Shown: piece by piece, positions 34,808 through 43,697 of the stretch
Numbering within the stretch: position 1 is the first letter of the stretch
Layout of the letters: every line of letters begins with the position of its first letter
DNA from: Streptomyces sp. NBC_01260
Lineage (GTDB): Bacteria; Actinomycetota; Actinomycetes; Streptomycetales; Streptomycetaceae
NCBI RefSeq assembly: GCF_036226405.1
Contig: NZ_CP108464.1
Span: 2,356,001-2,420,000, forward strand
Reading direction: 5' to 3'
DNA length: 64,000 nucleotides
The notes under the pieces: model-generated
What the model was told of the DNA's origin: nothing
Seen by the model: the letters and a program-made list of their open reading frames with translations, nothing else
Databases searched by the model: none
Made by a program: the position numbers and the translations under genes

Positions 34808-35137
34808 TCAGTACCGAGGCGCGTTCCTGGACCGCTGCACCCGCGTGGTGCGGCGGTCCTTCGCGTTCCAGCACGCCTTGTGCCAGTGCCTGCGGTCATC
34901 GATCCCGCCGTACTCGGGCCAGGCCACCAGATGCGGGACGCCGGACGGGATCTCCTGGTCGCAGCCGGGGCACCGGTAGCGCTTGCCCGCCGCGCTCGCC
35001 CCGCTCACGGGGCGGACGGACCAGTCCTGGCCCTGCCACTCCTCCGCGCGCCCGCCACCCCCGTACCGGTCCCCCAGCGCGCCGGAGCTCTCGGTGGGAC
35101 TCTCGCCGCCTCGGGGGCGGTTGCGGCGCGGGGACAC
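34808..35137 (-). CDS. Small zinc-ribbon-like protein, often annotated ATP/GTP-binding
   Basis: A 109-residue protein from GTG 35137, with GAGG seven bases upstream. The N-terminal half is Arg/Gly-rich and probably disordered. The C-terminal half has a Cys-x2-Cys pair (YRCPGCDQEIPSGVPHL) and later HWHKACWNAKDRR, so a C2-HC zinc site is likely. I know it as a conserved actinobacterial protein sometimes labelled ATP/GTP-binding, but no P-loop is present. Basic ends suggest nucleic-acid binding. Function is unknown. Confidence 0.75.
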   Translation of the reverse strand: MSPRRNRPRGGESPTESSGALGDRYGGGGRAEEWQGQDWSVRPVSGASAAGKRYRCPGCDQEIPSGVPHLVAWPEYGGIDDRRHWHKACWNAKDRRTTRVQRSRNAPRY

Positions 35138-35347
35138 GTGACACCTCACGGGGCAGGCTGGGCAGTTCCCGTCCAGCGTAGGGCCATTCAGCCGGGGCAG
35201 ACGTCCCACACCGCGCCCCACCGGGCCCGGGACGGGACGGGTTACCGGAAAATCGCAACAACTTCCCGCCCGACCGTGCCTTTGGCACGTGTCAGACGTT
35301 GTTGCCAACAGGGGAGAGCCGCGTCGGCCGCAAGGAGGCAATAGGCG

Positions 35348-36391
35348 ATGCGCGTCGGAACGTTTGTACTGGCAGCCCAGTTTCCGGGGCAGGGGCCGGG
35401 CGAAGCGCTGTATCGCGCGATCCGGTCCGCCGAGGTCGCGGAGGAATCCGGACTCGACTCGGTCTGGCTGGCAGAACATCATTTCGTGCCGTACGGGGTC
35501 TGCCCGTCCGCCGTGACACTGGCCGCGCTGTTGCTCGGCCGCACCCGCAGAATCCGGGTGGGCACGGCGGTGAGTGTGCTGCCGACGCAGCATCCGGTCG
35601 CGCTCGGCGAGCAGGCCGCGCTGCTCCACCTCACCAGCGGCGGCCGATTCATCCTCGGCGTCGGCCGGGGCGGCCCCTGGATCGACCTGGAGGTGTTCGG
35701 CGGCGGCCTGGAGGCGTACGAGAAGGGCTTCCCGGAGTCCCTGGGGCTGTTGCTCGACTGGCTGCGCGAACCGCGTGTGGCGGGTCGCGGGGAGCGTTAC
35801 GGCTTCCCCGAGGTCGCGGTGGTGCCCCGCGCCGACGAGCTGTTCGACGGGGAGGGCGGCGAGAACCCCGGCGGTCCCGAGGTGGTCGTCGCGTGCACCT
35901 CGCCCAAGAGCGTGCGGCTCGCGGCCGGGAACGGCCTGCCGATACTGCTCGGCATGCACTGCGGGGACGAGGAGAAGGCCGAGATGGTCGGCCTCTGGCG
36001 GACCGCCGCGCTGGCCGCGGGCCGGTCGCCGGAGAGCGTGCGGCAGGCCGGGCACGTGTCGGCGGGGGTGGCCCAGATCGCGGACCGCACCGAGGACGCC
36101 ACCGAGACGCTGGTGAAGGCGATGCCCGGCTGGCTGCGGCAGGGGCTGGACGCCCATGTGACGGTCGACGGCCGGCACCGGGTGATGCGCGACCCGGTCG
36201 GCTATACGGAGATGCTGTGCGGGATTCACCCGGTGGGCCCGCCCCGGCTCGCGGCGGACCGGCTCGCGGCCACGGCGGAGCGCACGGGCATCACCCGCTT
36301 CGCGCTCCTGGTCGAGGGTTCGGGAGATCTCGTGGCCACGGAGGAGAACGTAGCGCGACTGGGCACCGAGGTGCTGCCGCTCCTGAAATGA
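35348..36391 (+). CDS. LLM class (luciferase-like) flavin-dependent oxidoreductase
   Basis: A 347-residue TIM-barrel protein: RVGTFVLAAQFPGQGPGEAL, the family's ESGLDSVWLAEHHF, LPTQHPVALGEQAALL and GGRFILGVGRGGPW. It probably uses FMN or F420 and a small substrate that cannot be read from the sequence. ATG 35348 lies 11 bases after AAGGAGG. It is monocistronic and convergent with the SCO5389-family gene. Confidence 0.88.
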   Translation: MRVGTFVLAAQFPGQGPGEALYRAIRSAEVAEESGLDSVWLAEHHFVPYGVCPSAVTLAALLLGRTRRIRVGTAVSVLPTQHPVALGEQAALLHLTSGGRFILGVGRGGPWIDLEVFGGGLEAYEKGFPESLGLLLDWLREPRVAGRGERYGFPEVAVVPRADELFDGEGGENPGGPEVVVACTSPKSVRLAAGNGLPILLGMHCGDEEKAEMVGLWRTAALAAGRSPESVRQAGHVSAGVAQIADRTEDATETLVKAMPGWLRQGLDAHVTVDGRHRVMRDPVGYTEMLCGIHPVGPPRLAADRLAATAERTGITRFALLVEGSGDLVATEENVARLGTEVLPLLK

Positions 36392-36426
36392 TCCGCCGGA
36401 TCCGCTGTTCCGGCGTACGAACGGGA

Positions 36427-36473
36427 GCTGCCGCCCCGGACCAGTGGCACCTCCCGCGGCCCGGAGCGGCAGC
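36427..36473. terminator. Stem-loop between convergent genes
   Basis: GCTGCCGC (36427-36434) and GCGGCAGC (36466-36473) pair, with a further CCGG/CCGG inside after one mismatch. It lies between the LLM enzyme stop and the SCO5389-family stop. Confidence 0.55.
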
Positions 36474-36481
36474 AAAGTCGT

Positions 36482-36874
36482 TCAGCAGTCCCGTAGTTCG
36501 GGCGACTGGTTGAGCAACTGGCCCCTCACCGAGGTGAATCGGGCCAGCCGGTCGTCGACCGAGGCGTCCAGCGGGAACACCGCGACGCGGTGGCAGTTCT
36601 GGAATGCCAGACGCACCCCGAAGTGCCGCTGCAGCGCGCCGCGGATTGCATCACTCGCGAGCGCACGCAGCAGCTGGCCACGTGCCTGCTCGTCCGGCGG
36701 CGGCGTCTGGTTGTCGGCGAACTCGCCGCCGTCGACCTTCAGCTGAGCCACCAGCGAGCTGATCATCTCCCATGCGAAGGGCAGGGAGGTCCGGACGCAG
36801 TCGACGAAGTCGGCTTCGTCGACCTCGCCTCGCTCGGCCTGTTCCAACAGCGCCGGTGAGACGTCGAGCGACAT
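36482..36874 (-). CDS. SCO5389 family protein
   Basis: A 130-residue soluble protein starting at ATG 36874 behind AGAGGAGA. Conserved blocks: MSLDVSPALLEQAERGEVDE, FVDCVRTSLPFAWEMISSLV and ALQRHFGVRLAFQNCHRVAV. I recognise it as the SCO5389 family, unique to Actinobacteria, with no known role. It is divergent from nucS with 263 bp between the starts. Confidence 0.82.
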   Translation of the reverse strand: MSLDVSPALLEQAERGEVDEADFVDCVRTSLPFAWEMISSLVAQLKVDGGEFADNQTPPPDEQARGQLLRALASDAIRGALQRHFGVRLAFQNCHRVAVFPLDASVDDRLARFTSVRGQLLNQSPELRDC

Positions 36875-37123
36875 GGGTTCTCCTCTCGCGACCCCGACGG
36901 AGGGCCGGGGCCTTACGGGCAGGGAAGGAGGACGGCGACGCAGCGTGCACAGACGGCGACCTCCTGCATCCACGGTAAGGGTGCAGTCCGGGCCGCACCA
37001 GGAGATTGGGAACACAACCGGCCAATAACGAAGGGGTTCAAAGACGGACAAGCCAGAATCGGTCAGGTCGGGGCGGGGATGGAGTGACGGGTGGGTGAAT
37101 CGCGCCGACCGCCCGTCGTCGAG

Positions 37124-37129
37124 TAGCGT
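37124..37129 (+). promoter_or_regulatory. -10 element TAGCGT of a probable leaderless nucS transcript
   Basis: TAGCGT is followed after eight bases by the nucS ATG at 37138; no ribosome site is visible. Confidence 0.4.
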
Positions 37130-37137
37130 TGCCGACC

Positions 37138-37809
37138 ATGCGTCTCGTCATCGCCCGCTGCTCCGTGGACTACGCGGGCCGGCTCACGGCCCACCTGCCC
37201 TCCGCTCCCCGTCTGATCCTGGTGAAGGCGGACGGGAGCGTGTCGATTCACGCCGACGACAGGGCGTACAAACCGCTCAACTGGATGTCACCGCCCTGCA
37301 CCCTGAAGGAGGGCGCCGACGACACCGAGGGCGTCTGGACCGTGGTGAACAAGGCGGGCGAAAAACTGATCATCACTATGGAGGAAATCCTCCACGACTC
37401 GTCCCATGAACTGGGTGTCGATCCAGGCCTGATCAAGGACGGCGTGGAGGCGCACCTCCAGGAACTGCTCGCTGACCGGATCGAGACCCTCGGCGAGGGC
37501 TACACCCTGATCCGCCGCGAGTACTTCACCGCCATCGGCCCGGTCGACATCCTGTGCCGCGACGCCGACGGCGGGACCGTGGCCGTGGAGCTCAAGCGGC
37601 GTGGCGACATCGACGGCGTGGAGCAGCTGACCCGCTACCTGGAACTGCTCAACCGCGATCCGCATCTCGCCCCGGTGAAGGGCATCTTCGCCGCCCAGGA
37701 GATCAAGCCCCAGGCCCGCGTGCTGGCAACGGACCGCGGCATCGGCTGTGTGGTCCTCGACTACAACGCGATGCGCGGCATCGAGGACGACAAGCTCAGG
37801 CTGTTCTGA
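37138..37809 (+). CDS. nucS: Mismatch-specific endonuclease NucS/EndoMS
   Basis: A 223-residue enzyme that cuts both strands at G-T, G-G and T-T mismatches and provides mutS/mutL-independent mismatch repair in Actinobacteria. The N-terminal half is the DNA-binding/dimer domain ([20 protein letters not shown]). The C-terminal RecB-like nuclease core has D137 in GPVDILCRD and E151/K153 in VAVELKRRG. The C-terminus DDKLRLF fits the sliding-clamp-binding tail known for the family. A start 9 bp upstream is possible, but ATG 37138 fits family length. Confidence 0.94.
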   Translation: MRLVIARCSVDYAGRLTAHLPSAPRLILVKADGSVSIHADDRAYKPLNWMSPPCTLKEGADDTEGVWTVVNKAGEKLIITMEEILHDSSHELGVDPGLIKDGVEAHLQELLADRIETLGEGYTLIRREYFTAIGPVDILCRDADGGTVAVELKRRGDIDGVEQLTRYLELLNRDPHLAPVKGIFAAQEIKPQARVLATDRGIGCVVLDYNAMRGIEDDKLRLF

Positions 37810-37825
37810 CCCAGGGGCCGCGCGC

Positions 37826-37861
37826 CCGGCATTTCAAGCCCGTCCGGCATTTCAAGCCCGT
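37826..37861. repeat. Two tandem 18-bp units, with a third partial unit, after nucS
   Basis: CCGGCATTTCAAGCCCGT occurs at 37826-37843 and 37844-37861, followed by CCGGCGATTGAGGAC (37862-37876). The last piece is a dispersed Streptomyces intergenic repeat seen again, as an inverted pair, at 45038-45088. Confidence 0.75.
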
Positions 37862-37878
37862 CCGGCGATTGAGGACAA

Positions 37879-37897
37879 GGCGCCCGGCGGGGGCGCC
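37879..37897. terminator. GC stem-loop between convergent genes
   Basis: GGCGCCC (37879-37885), loop GGCGG, GGGCGCC (37891-37897), between nucS and the convergent ATPase-like gene. Confidence 0.45.
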
Positions 37898-37920
37898 CGC
37901 ACCCGCGCCCCCGCCCCCGG

Positions 37921-40401
37921 TCAGAGCACCGACGCGCTCTCCGACGGCGTCCCCGAATCGTCCGCACTCGCACTCATCGCCCCCGACGGCCCACTCGCCG
38001 AGTCCGACGAACCGGGCAGACTCGGCTCGTCCGTCGCGGTGTCCGTGGGCGACGGAGTCTGGCTCGCCGGCGGAGAGCTCGGCGACTCACTCGTCGGCGG
38101 CGGAGTCGACTTCGTCGGCCTGGGCGACTTGGATGTCTCGTCCGACGGGCTCGGCCCGTCGCTCGACGGCTTCCCTGAGGGGGACGGGCTGTCCTGCGGG
38201 GCGCTCGTCCCCGGGGACGAGCTCCCGCTCCCGGTCGGCGCGGCCTCGCTCCCGGTCGGCCCGGGCGTCGGCGATGTCGAGCTCAGCGCCGGAGCGGACG
38301 GAACCGTATCGTCCGTGGGCTCGTCGGCCGGGAGCTCGTTCTCGCTGTCGTCGCCCTCGCCCGCCGGCTGCTCGGTCGAGACGGCGGGGTCATCCTGCGG
38401 ATCGCTGTTCGACGTCAGCCCGAGCGTCACCACCGTGCCGAGCACGCCCGCCAGCAGCACACCCGCACTCGCGGCGACCAGGTTGCGCCGCGCCCCGCCC
38501 AGGACCGCGAAGCGGCCGGACGGTCCACTCCCGGCACCCTTCGGAGCGGTCTGCCGGGGCAGGACGGCGGTCTCGTCCGCGTACGAGCTCGGCATCGTGA
38601 CCGGTATGCCGACCGTCGGACCACTGGGCGAAGACGTCTCGAAGCGGTTCGCCGGTATCTCCTCGTTCAGGGGCACACCGCCCGCCGCCACCGCGCCGGA
38701 GAGGTCCTCGACCAGGGCGAGCGCCCGGCGCCCGGCCACCGCACCCGGCTTGTCGGCGAGCGCTCCGCGCATGCTGATGGAGGTCTCCAGCTCGGCCCTG
38801 GCCCGGTCCGGATTGCCGCTACAGAGCGCGAGTACGCCCAACTCGTGGTGGAAGTAAGCCTCTTCGGCGACCTCGCCGGCGATCCGGGCCGCCTCCTGGC
38901 CGATCCGCAGGGACTTCTCCCAGGCGCTCCACTGCAGCCCGGCCGCGAAGGCGGGCGAGGCGCTGCGGGCCAGCAGCACGGCGACGCTGGTCTGTCCGGC
39001 ACCGTCCCCCGGAACCAGCTGAGCCATGGCCGCGACGATCGCATCGGCCTCGGCGACCGCCCGGGCGGGGGTGACCGAGGGGTGGCCGGTCCACCAGGCG
39101 TAGTGCTGGGCCGCCGTACGGGCCCGGCCCGTGGCGTCGTCCCCGTATCCGGCGGCCTCCAGCTGGGCGACCACACCGGCGGCCAGCCGGTAGCGGGACC
39201 CGGCCGGGGAGAGCAGCCCGCAGCCCGCCAGTTCGCCGAGCGCGGCATCGGCGTGGGTGTCCCCCACGAGCGCCGGCAGATGCGCCTGGTGCGGCACCTC
39301 GCCGCCCAGCGCGACCGCGAAGCGCAGGGTGTCGCGCGCGGCCCCGCTCAGCCGTGAGGCGAGCAGTGCGGCGGGCGCGGCGCCCTCGCCGAGGCTGGGC
39401 AACGGCAGGTCGAGGGCCTCGGCCGGCAGCGGCGCCTCGGCGGGCCGGCTGTCGAGGTAGCCGTACTCGTCGTAAGCGGTGGGGTCGGCGCACAGCAGAT
39501 CGCGCTGGCGCAGCAGGGCGCCCGCCTGGACGAAGCGCAGCGGAAGGCCCTCGGACTCGAACCAGAGGTCGCCCGCCCAGTTGGCCTCCTCCTCGGTGAG
39601 CGGCCGTTCGACCACCCGCTCCATCAGGACGACCGAGGCGGCGCGGTCCAGCCCGGCGAGGAAGACCTCTTCGAGGTGGGACTCGGCGTCCGGTGCGGCG
39701 ACGTCGGGCGCCGCCGCGAGCAGGAAGGCGCATTCGGGCGTCGCGTCGAGCAGTTCGTCCAGCGCGGCGCCGCCGAACTCCAGGTCGTCCAGGACGACGA
39801 CGGCGCCGGTGGTGCGCAGCTTCGCCAGCAGCAGCGCCCGGTCCGGGCGGTGCAGCGGGGCGTCGTGGACGGCGTCGAAGAGCCCGTACAGCAGGTCGGT
39901 GACGGTCCGCTTGTGGCCGTTGAGCCGTACGACTCCGTCCGGTGCCAGTTGTGCGCAGTCCGCGGCGACGGCGTCGAGGAGCGCGGTTCGGCCGGATCCG
40001 GCCGGTCCGGTGAGCCGTACCGAGCGTCCGCGGGCCAGCAGGCGCAGCAGCCGCTCGCGTTCGCCCTCGCGCTCCAGGAGGGGCAGCTGGAGGACGGGCG
40101 GGCCGGGCGGCACGGGGGGTGCGGCGGCCCGTTCGCGGTCGGCGCGCTCCGCGGGGGTGCGCCGGACCGGTTCGGCGGGCTGCTCGCCCGGCCGGCACGG
40201 TTCGACCTCGCTGCCGTCGACCGGGTTGACCGTGAGCAGGAGGTCGCCCGATATGAGCGGGACGATACGTGCCTGTTGCGGTGTTTGCTGACCGAAATCA
40301 GGAGTCAGCGGATCGCGGGAGGGGCGCCGTCGGCCGGCGTCCTGCGCGGAGCCGTTCCTGTCGTGGCCGTACTCTTCCGGCCCCCGGTGTGTCGGGTCCA
40401 T
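37921..40401 (-). CDS. STAND/AAA-like membrane protein with degenerate P-loop and Ser/Pro-rich outer tail
   Basis: An 826-residue protein. The N-terminal 100 residues are Pro/Arg-rich. An ATPase-like domain follows with P-loop GPAGSGRTALL at 132-142, where the usual Lys is Arg, and a Walker B-like VVVLDDLEFGG. The middle is helical and TPR-like (EEAYFHHELGVLALCSGNPD and onwards). One TM helix lies at about 640-662 (LVAASAGVLLAGVLGTVVTL), and the last 164 residues are Ser/Pro/Thr/Asp-rich and presumably outside the membrane. ATG 40401 is chosen over a TTG 15 bp upstream. It may signal across the membrane; the role is unknown. Confidence 0.78.
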   Translation of the reverse strand: MDPTHRGPEEYGHDRNGSAQDAGRRRPSRDPLTPDFGQQTPQQARIVPLISGDLLLTVNPVDGSEVEPCRPGEQPAEPVRRTPAERADRERAAAPPVPPGPPVLQLPLLEREGERERLLRLLARGRSVRLTGPAGSGRTALLDAVAADCAQLAPDGVVRLNGHKRTVTDLLYGLFDAVHDAPLHRPDRALLLAKLRTTGAVVVLDDLEFGGAALDELLDATPECAFLLAAAPDVAAPDAESHLEEVFLAGLDRAASVVLMERVVERPLTEEEANWAGDLWFESEGLPLRFVQAGALLRQRDLLCADPTAYDEYGYLDSRPAEAPLPAEALDLPLPSLGEGAAPAALLASRLSGAARDTLRFAVALGGEVPHQAHLPALVGDTHADAALGELAGCGLLSPAGSRYRLAAGVVAQLEAAGYGDDATGRARTAAQHYAWWTGHPSVTPARAVAEADAIVAAMAQLVPGDGAGQTSVAVLLARSASPAFAAGLQWSAWEKSLRIGQEAARIAGEVAEEAYFHHELGVLALCSGNPDRARAELETSISMRGALADKPGAVAGRRALALVEDLSGAVAAGGVPLNEEIPANRFETSSPSGPTVGIPVTMPSSYADETAVLPRQTAPKGAGSGPSGRFAVLGGARRNLVAASAGVLLAGVLGTVVTLGLTSNSDPQDDPAVSTEQPAGEGDDSENELPADEPTDDTVPSAPALSSTSPTPGPTGSEAAPTGSGSSSPGTSAPQDSPSPSGKPSSDGPSPSDETSKSPRPTKSTPPPTSESPSSPPASQTPSPTDTATDEPSLPGSSDSASGPSGAMSASADDSGTPSESASVL

Positions 40402-40642
40402 CGCCAAAGCCCCCAAGACGCGTCGAGCACGGTTGCCCCTCCCGGCCTCGCACGTCCAGCTGTCGCTTCCGGTCCGGTGTCAGCCAGGTGGGTCCGTCAA
40501 TCGGCAGACGGCCGAACCCTAAACCTTCGCACAGTATCTACGAACATCCGGGGTGCCGTGCCGCCCGACAGATCACGGTCTCGTGAGGATTGTGCGGCTT
40601 CGGCCGCGGGGTACGGACGGGCGTCCGCCGCCGCCGGGAACC

Positions 40643-40966
40643 TCAGACGCGCGGCAGGGACTCCGCCGCGATTCCACCCTCGATGGCCAGGATGCGGTGC
40701 AGTCTGGTGGCCACCAGGAGGCGTTGCATCTGCGGCGGCACACCGCGGAGCACCAGCCGCCGGCCGGCCCGTCCGGCCCGTCTGTGCGCGCCCATGATGA
40801 CACCGAGTCCGGTGGCATCCCATGAATCCAGCTCGGTCAGGTCCAGCACCAGATCGCCGACTCCGTCGTCGAGGGCCGAGTGCAGGGCCGTACGGGCGTC
40901 CGCCGCGCTTCGGACGTCGAGGCGGCCCCCGACGACCAGCTCGGCGTGGTCGCCCCTGATGTGCAT
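40643..40966 (-). CDS. STAS domain protein, anti-sigma-factor-antagonist-like
   Basis: A 107-residue single STAS domain: MHIRGDHAELVVGGRLDVRS, LVLDLTELDSWDATGLGVIM. In SpoIIAA, RsbV and BldG the motif is D-S-(S/T)-G with phosphorylatable Ser; here it is D-A-T-G, so only Thr remains. It probably binds an RsbW-like anti-sigma factor or a membrane partner. ATG 40966 lies six bases after GGGGAG. No kinase or sigma gene is adjacent. Confidence 0.85.
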   Translation of the reverse strand: MHIRGDHAELVVGGRLDVRSAADARTALHSALDDGVGDLVLDLTELDSWDATGLGVIMGAHRRAGRAGRRLVLRGVPPQMQRLLVATRLHRILAIEGGIAAESLPRV

Positions 40967-41161
40967 ATGCGCTCCCCTGGAATGCTCCGTAGCAAGGTCC
41001 GTCTGTCTGAAACTGCCTCTGCCCCAACTGACTGCGACAGCGACAGGGAAGTTGCCGTCTGTAAGCGAACCGATACCGAATTCACTCCGTGGAGTGACGT
41101 GGGCCCGCCGTGGATCCGCTGCGGATCCGATGGTCCCGAGAGGCGACCCCCGGGCCCCCGG

Positions 41162-41185
41162 GCCTGATTTGACGGCAGATCAGGC
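41162..41185 (-). terminator. Stem-loop after the hydroxyacyl-CoA dehydrogenase gene
   Basis: GCCTGAT (41162-41168) and ATCAGGC (41179-41185) pair around a 10-base loop, 20 bases past the dehydrogenase stop on the minus strand. Weak stem, no U-tract. Confidence 0.4.
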
Positions 41186-41204
41186 AACCGGGGACCAAAA
41201 GCGA

Positions 41205-42053
41205 TCAGTAGGTGTAAAAGCCCTGCCCGCTCTTGCGGCCGATGTCACCTGCATCGACCATCCGGCGCATCAGCTCCGGGGCGGCGAACTTCTCGTCCTG
41301 GGACTCGGTGTAGATGTTGCCGGTGGCGTGCAGCAGGATGTCGACGCCGGTCAGGTCCGCGGTCGCGAGCGGACCCATGGCGTGGCCGAATCCCAGCTTG
41401 CAGGCGATATCGATGTCCTCGGCCGAGGCGACGCCCGATTCGTACAGCTTGGCGGCCTCGACGACCAGCGCCGAGATCAGCCGGGTGGTGACGAAGCCGG
41501 CCACGTCCCGGTTGACCACGATGCAGGTCTTACCGACCGACTCGGCGAACTCCCGTGCGGTGGCGAGGGTTTCGTCGCTCGTCTTGTAGCCGCGGACGAG
41601 CTCGCAGAGCTGCATCATCGGGACCGGCGAGAAGAAGTGCACACCGACGACGCGTTCCGGGCGCTCCGTCACGGCCGCGATCTTGGTGATCGGGATGGCG
41701 GAGGTGTTGGAGGCGAGCACGGCGTCGTCCCGGACGATCTTGTCGAGGGCCCGGAAGATCTCGTGCTTCACCTCCAGCTTCTCGAAGACCGCCTCGACGA
41801 CGACATCCGCGTCGGCGACCGCGTCGAGATCGGTGGTCGTGGTGATGCGGGCGAGCGCGGACTCGGCGTCGGACGCCGCGAGCTTGCCCTTGGAGACGAA
41901 CCTGTCGTAGGAGGCCTTGATGCCGTCACGGCCGCGGGTCAGGGCCGCGTCGGTCACATCACGCAGCACCACGTCCCAGCCCGCCTGGGCGGAGACCTGC
42001 GCGATGCCGGACCCCATGAGTCCGGCTCCGATGACGGCGAGCTTCCTGGCCAC
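41205..42053 (-). CDS. 3-hydroxybutyryl-CoA dehydrogenase
   Basis: A 282-residue NAD(P)-dependent enzyme that reduces acetoacetyl-CoA to 3-hydroxybutyryl-CoA. The Rossmann motif is GAGLMGSGIA; the catalytic His is in VGVHFFSPVPMMQ with its Glu in QLCELVRG; the C-terminal domain has GFVTTRLISALVVEA and ends SGQGFYTY. GTG 42053 gives the usual family length (282); ATG 42074 and 42089 are longer options. It would follow the thiolase at 23666 in the same pathway. A TetR gene lies upstream on the same strand. Confidence 0.93.
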   Translation of the reverse strand: MARKLAVIGAGLMGSGIAQVSAQAGWDVVLRDVTDAALTRGRDGIKASYDRFVSKGKLAASDAESALARITTTTDLDAVADADVVVEAVFEKLEVKHEIFRALDKIVRDDAVLASNTSAIPITKIAAVTERPERVVGVHFFSPVPMMQLCELVRGYKTSDETLATAREFAESVGKTCIVVNRDVAGFVTTRLISALVVEAAKLYESGVASAEDIDIACKLGFGHAMGPLATADLTGVDILLHATGNIYTESQDEKFAAPELMRRMVDAGDIGRKSGQGFYTY

Positions 42054-42182
42054 GTTGGCACCCCTGCTTTCCATACGGTTCTCGTCCATGCTCTCCGGCG
42101 GAGGTTAGTACCCGTGAGGGGCGCTGGGGCTGCGAAGAGATGCGCGTCACGTCTCAAATGACGGACATCACACCGGGATGCG

Positions 42183-42824
42183 TCATTCGGCGGCGCGCCG
42201 GGCGTAGTTGAGCACCTTTTCGCCCAGCAGGTCCTCGATGTCGTCGAGCAGGACGAGGGCGTCCCGGGACACCTCGGCGGCCCTGCGGCCCGCGACCATC
42301 TCGCGTCCGATGTACCCCATGAGCGTGCCGTGCACCCAGGAGAGCTGACCGGCCACCAGGACCGGGGCCGAGTCCCCGGGCTCCGCGCCGGACTCCTCCA
42401 GGAGCGTCGCCTCCAGATGCTGGAGGGCCTCCTGCTGCACGTGCCAGAGGCGGGCCTTGAGGCCGTCGGCGCCCTCGATGACCCGCATGAAGCGTTCGTA
42501 CCCCTCCATCAGGCCGACGGCGGGCGACACGCCCTCCACCTGGATGCGCAGTTCACGAAGGACGGCGTCGGCGGCGGACTCCCCCTTGTCCCGGCCCCGG
42601 ACGTACCGCGAGAGGCGGTCGACGATGCCGCGGCTGCGGTCCAGGAAGAGGTCCTCCTTGGTCGGGAAGTAGTTGTAGACCGTGTTCACCGAGACGTCGG
42701 CGGCGCGGGCGACCTCCGCGATCGTGACCGCGTCGAAGCCCCGCTCCAGGAAGAGCCCGGTGGCCACGTCCGAGAGGTGCTGCCTGGTCTGGCGCTTCTT
42801 GCGCTCCCTGAGTCCCTCAGCCAT
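42183..42824 (-). CDS. TetR family repressor next to a DrrAB-type exporter
   Basis: A 213-residue TetR protein: ERKKRQTRQHLSDVATGLFL, the HTH TIAEVARAADVSVNTVYNYF and PTKEDLFLDRSRGIVDRLSR. The ligand domain is unassigned. ATG 42824. It is divergent from the ABC transporter gene (82 bp), with an imperfect inverted repeat at 42866-42887 between them, the classic local-repressor arrangement. The exporter is its most likely target. Confidence 0.88.
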   Translation of the reverse strand: MAEGLRERKKRQTRQHLSDVATGLFLERGFDAVTIAEVARAADVSVNTVYNYFPTKEDLFLDRSRGIVDRLSRYVRGRDKGESAADAVLRELRIQVEGVSPAVGLMEGYERFMRVIEGADGLKARLWHVQQEALQHLEATLLEESGAEPGDSAPVLVAGQLSWVHGTLMGYIGREMVAGRRAAEVSRDALVLLDDIEDLLGEKVLNYARRAAE

Positions 42825-42865
42825 GACCCCACCCTAGAGCCCCCTGGAGTCCATGAATCTTTGGT

Positions 42866-42887
42866 GTCATTGCAATTTTTCACTGAC
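42866..42887. promoter_or_regulatory. Inverted repeat GTCATTG-N8-CACTGAC, probable TetR operator
   Basis: Six of seven positions in the arms (42866-42872, 42881-42887) are complementary. The spacer is AT-rich (CAATTTTT). It lies 18 bases before the ABC transporter ATG and 42 bases from the TetR ATG. Confidence 0.5.
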
Positions 42888-42905
42888 TCTGTTTTTGTGG
42901 TCGCT

Positions 42906-43685
42906 ATGCCAATCATCAGCACGGCCGGGCTCGCCCGGACCTTCGACACCAAGGCCGGCCCGGTGGAGGCCGTACGCTCCGTCGATCTGACGGTCGCGGC
43001 CGGCGAGATCGTCGGACTGCTCGGGCCCAACGGAGCGGGCAAGACCACCACGCTGCGGATGCTCACCACGCTGCTCGCCCCCACCGGCGGCGCCGCCACC
43101 GTCGCCGGTCACGACCTGATCGCCGACCCGGCGGGCGTGCGGGAGAACTGCGGGTACGTCGCCCAGTCCGGCGGGGTGGACCCGCACATCACCGTGCGGG
43201 AGGAACTGGTCACCCAGGGCCGGATGTACCGGCTCGGCAAGGCCGAGGCCGTCGCCCGCACCGGAGAGCTGGCCGGGGAGCTGGGCCTGTCGGACCTGCT
43301 CGACCGGAAGACGGCCTCGCTCTCGGGGGGCCAGCGCCGGCGGCTCGACATCGCCATGGGACTCACCCACCGCCCGCCGCTGCTCTTCCTCGACGAGCCG
43401 ACCACCGGTCTCGACCCGGGCAGCCGCGCCGACCTGTGGGACCTGGTGCGGCGGCTGCGCGACGAATCCGGCACGACCGTCGTGCTCACCACGCACTACC
43501 TCGACGAGGCGGACGCGCTCGCGGACCGGCTGGTCGTGGTCGACGGCGGCCTGGTGGTGGCGGAGGGCACCCCGGCCGCCCTGAAGACCCGGTACGCGGG
43601 CTCGCCCGCCGCCTCGCTCCAGGAGGCCTTCCTCGCGATCACCGGCCGCGCTCCCGCCGCCGATGCCGCTCCCGTCGCCGTCTAG
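42906..43685 (+). CDS. DrrA-like ABC exporter ATPase
   Basis: A 259-residue ATPase with Walker A GPNGAGKTTT, the canonical LSGGQRRRLDIAMGL signature, LLFLDEPTTGLDPGSR and H-loop TTHYLDEAD. This is the daunorubicin-resistance type and is distinct from the two BcrA-like ATPases at 30705 and 32697, which have SLGMGQ. With the permease 12 bp downstream it would form a drug or lipid exporter. Substrate is unknown. Confidence 0.93.
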   Translation: MPIISTAGLARTFDTKAGPVEAVRSVDLTVAAGEIVGLLGPNGAGKTTTLRMLTTLLAPTGGAATVAGHDLIADPAGVRENCGYVAQSGGVDPHITVREELVTQGRMYRLGKAEAVARTGELAGELGLSDLLDRKTASLSGGQRRRLDIAMGLTHRPPLLFLDEPTTGLDPGSRADLWDLVRRLRDESGTTVVLTTHYLDEADALADRLVVVDGGLVVAEGTPAALKTRYAGSPAASLQEAFLAITGRAPAADAAPVAV

Positions 43686-43697
43686 GAATCGGACCCG

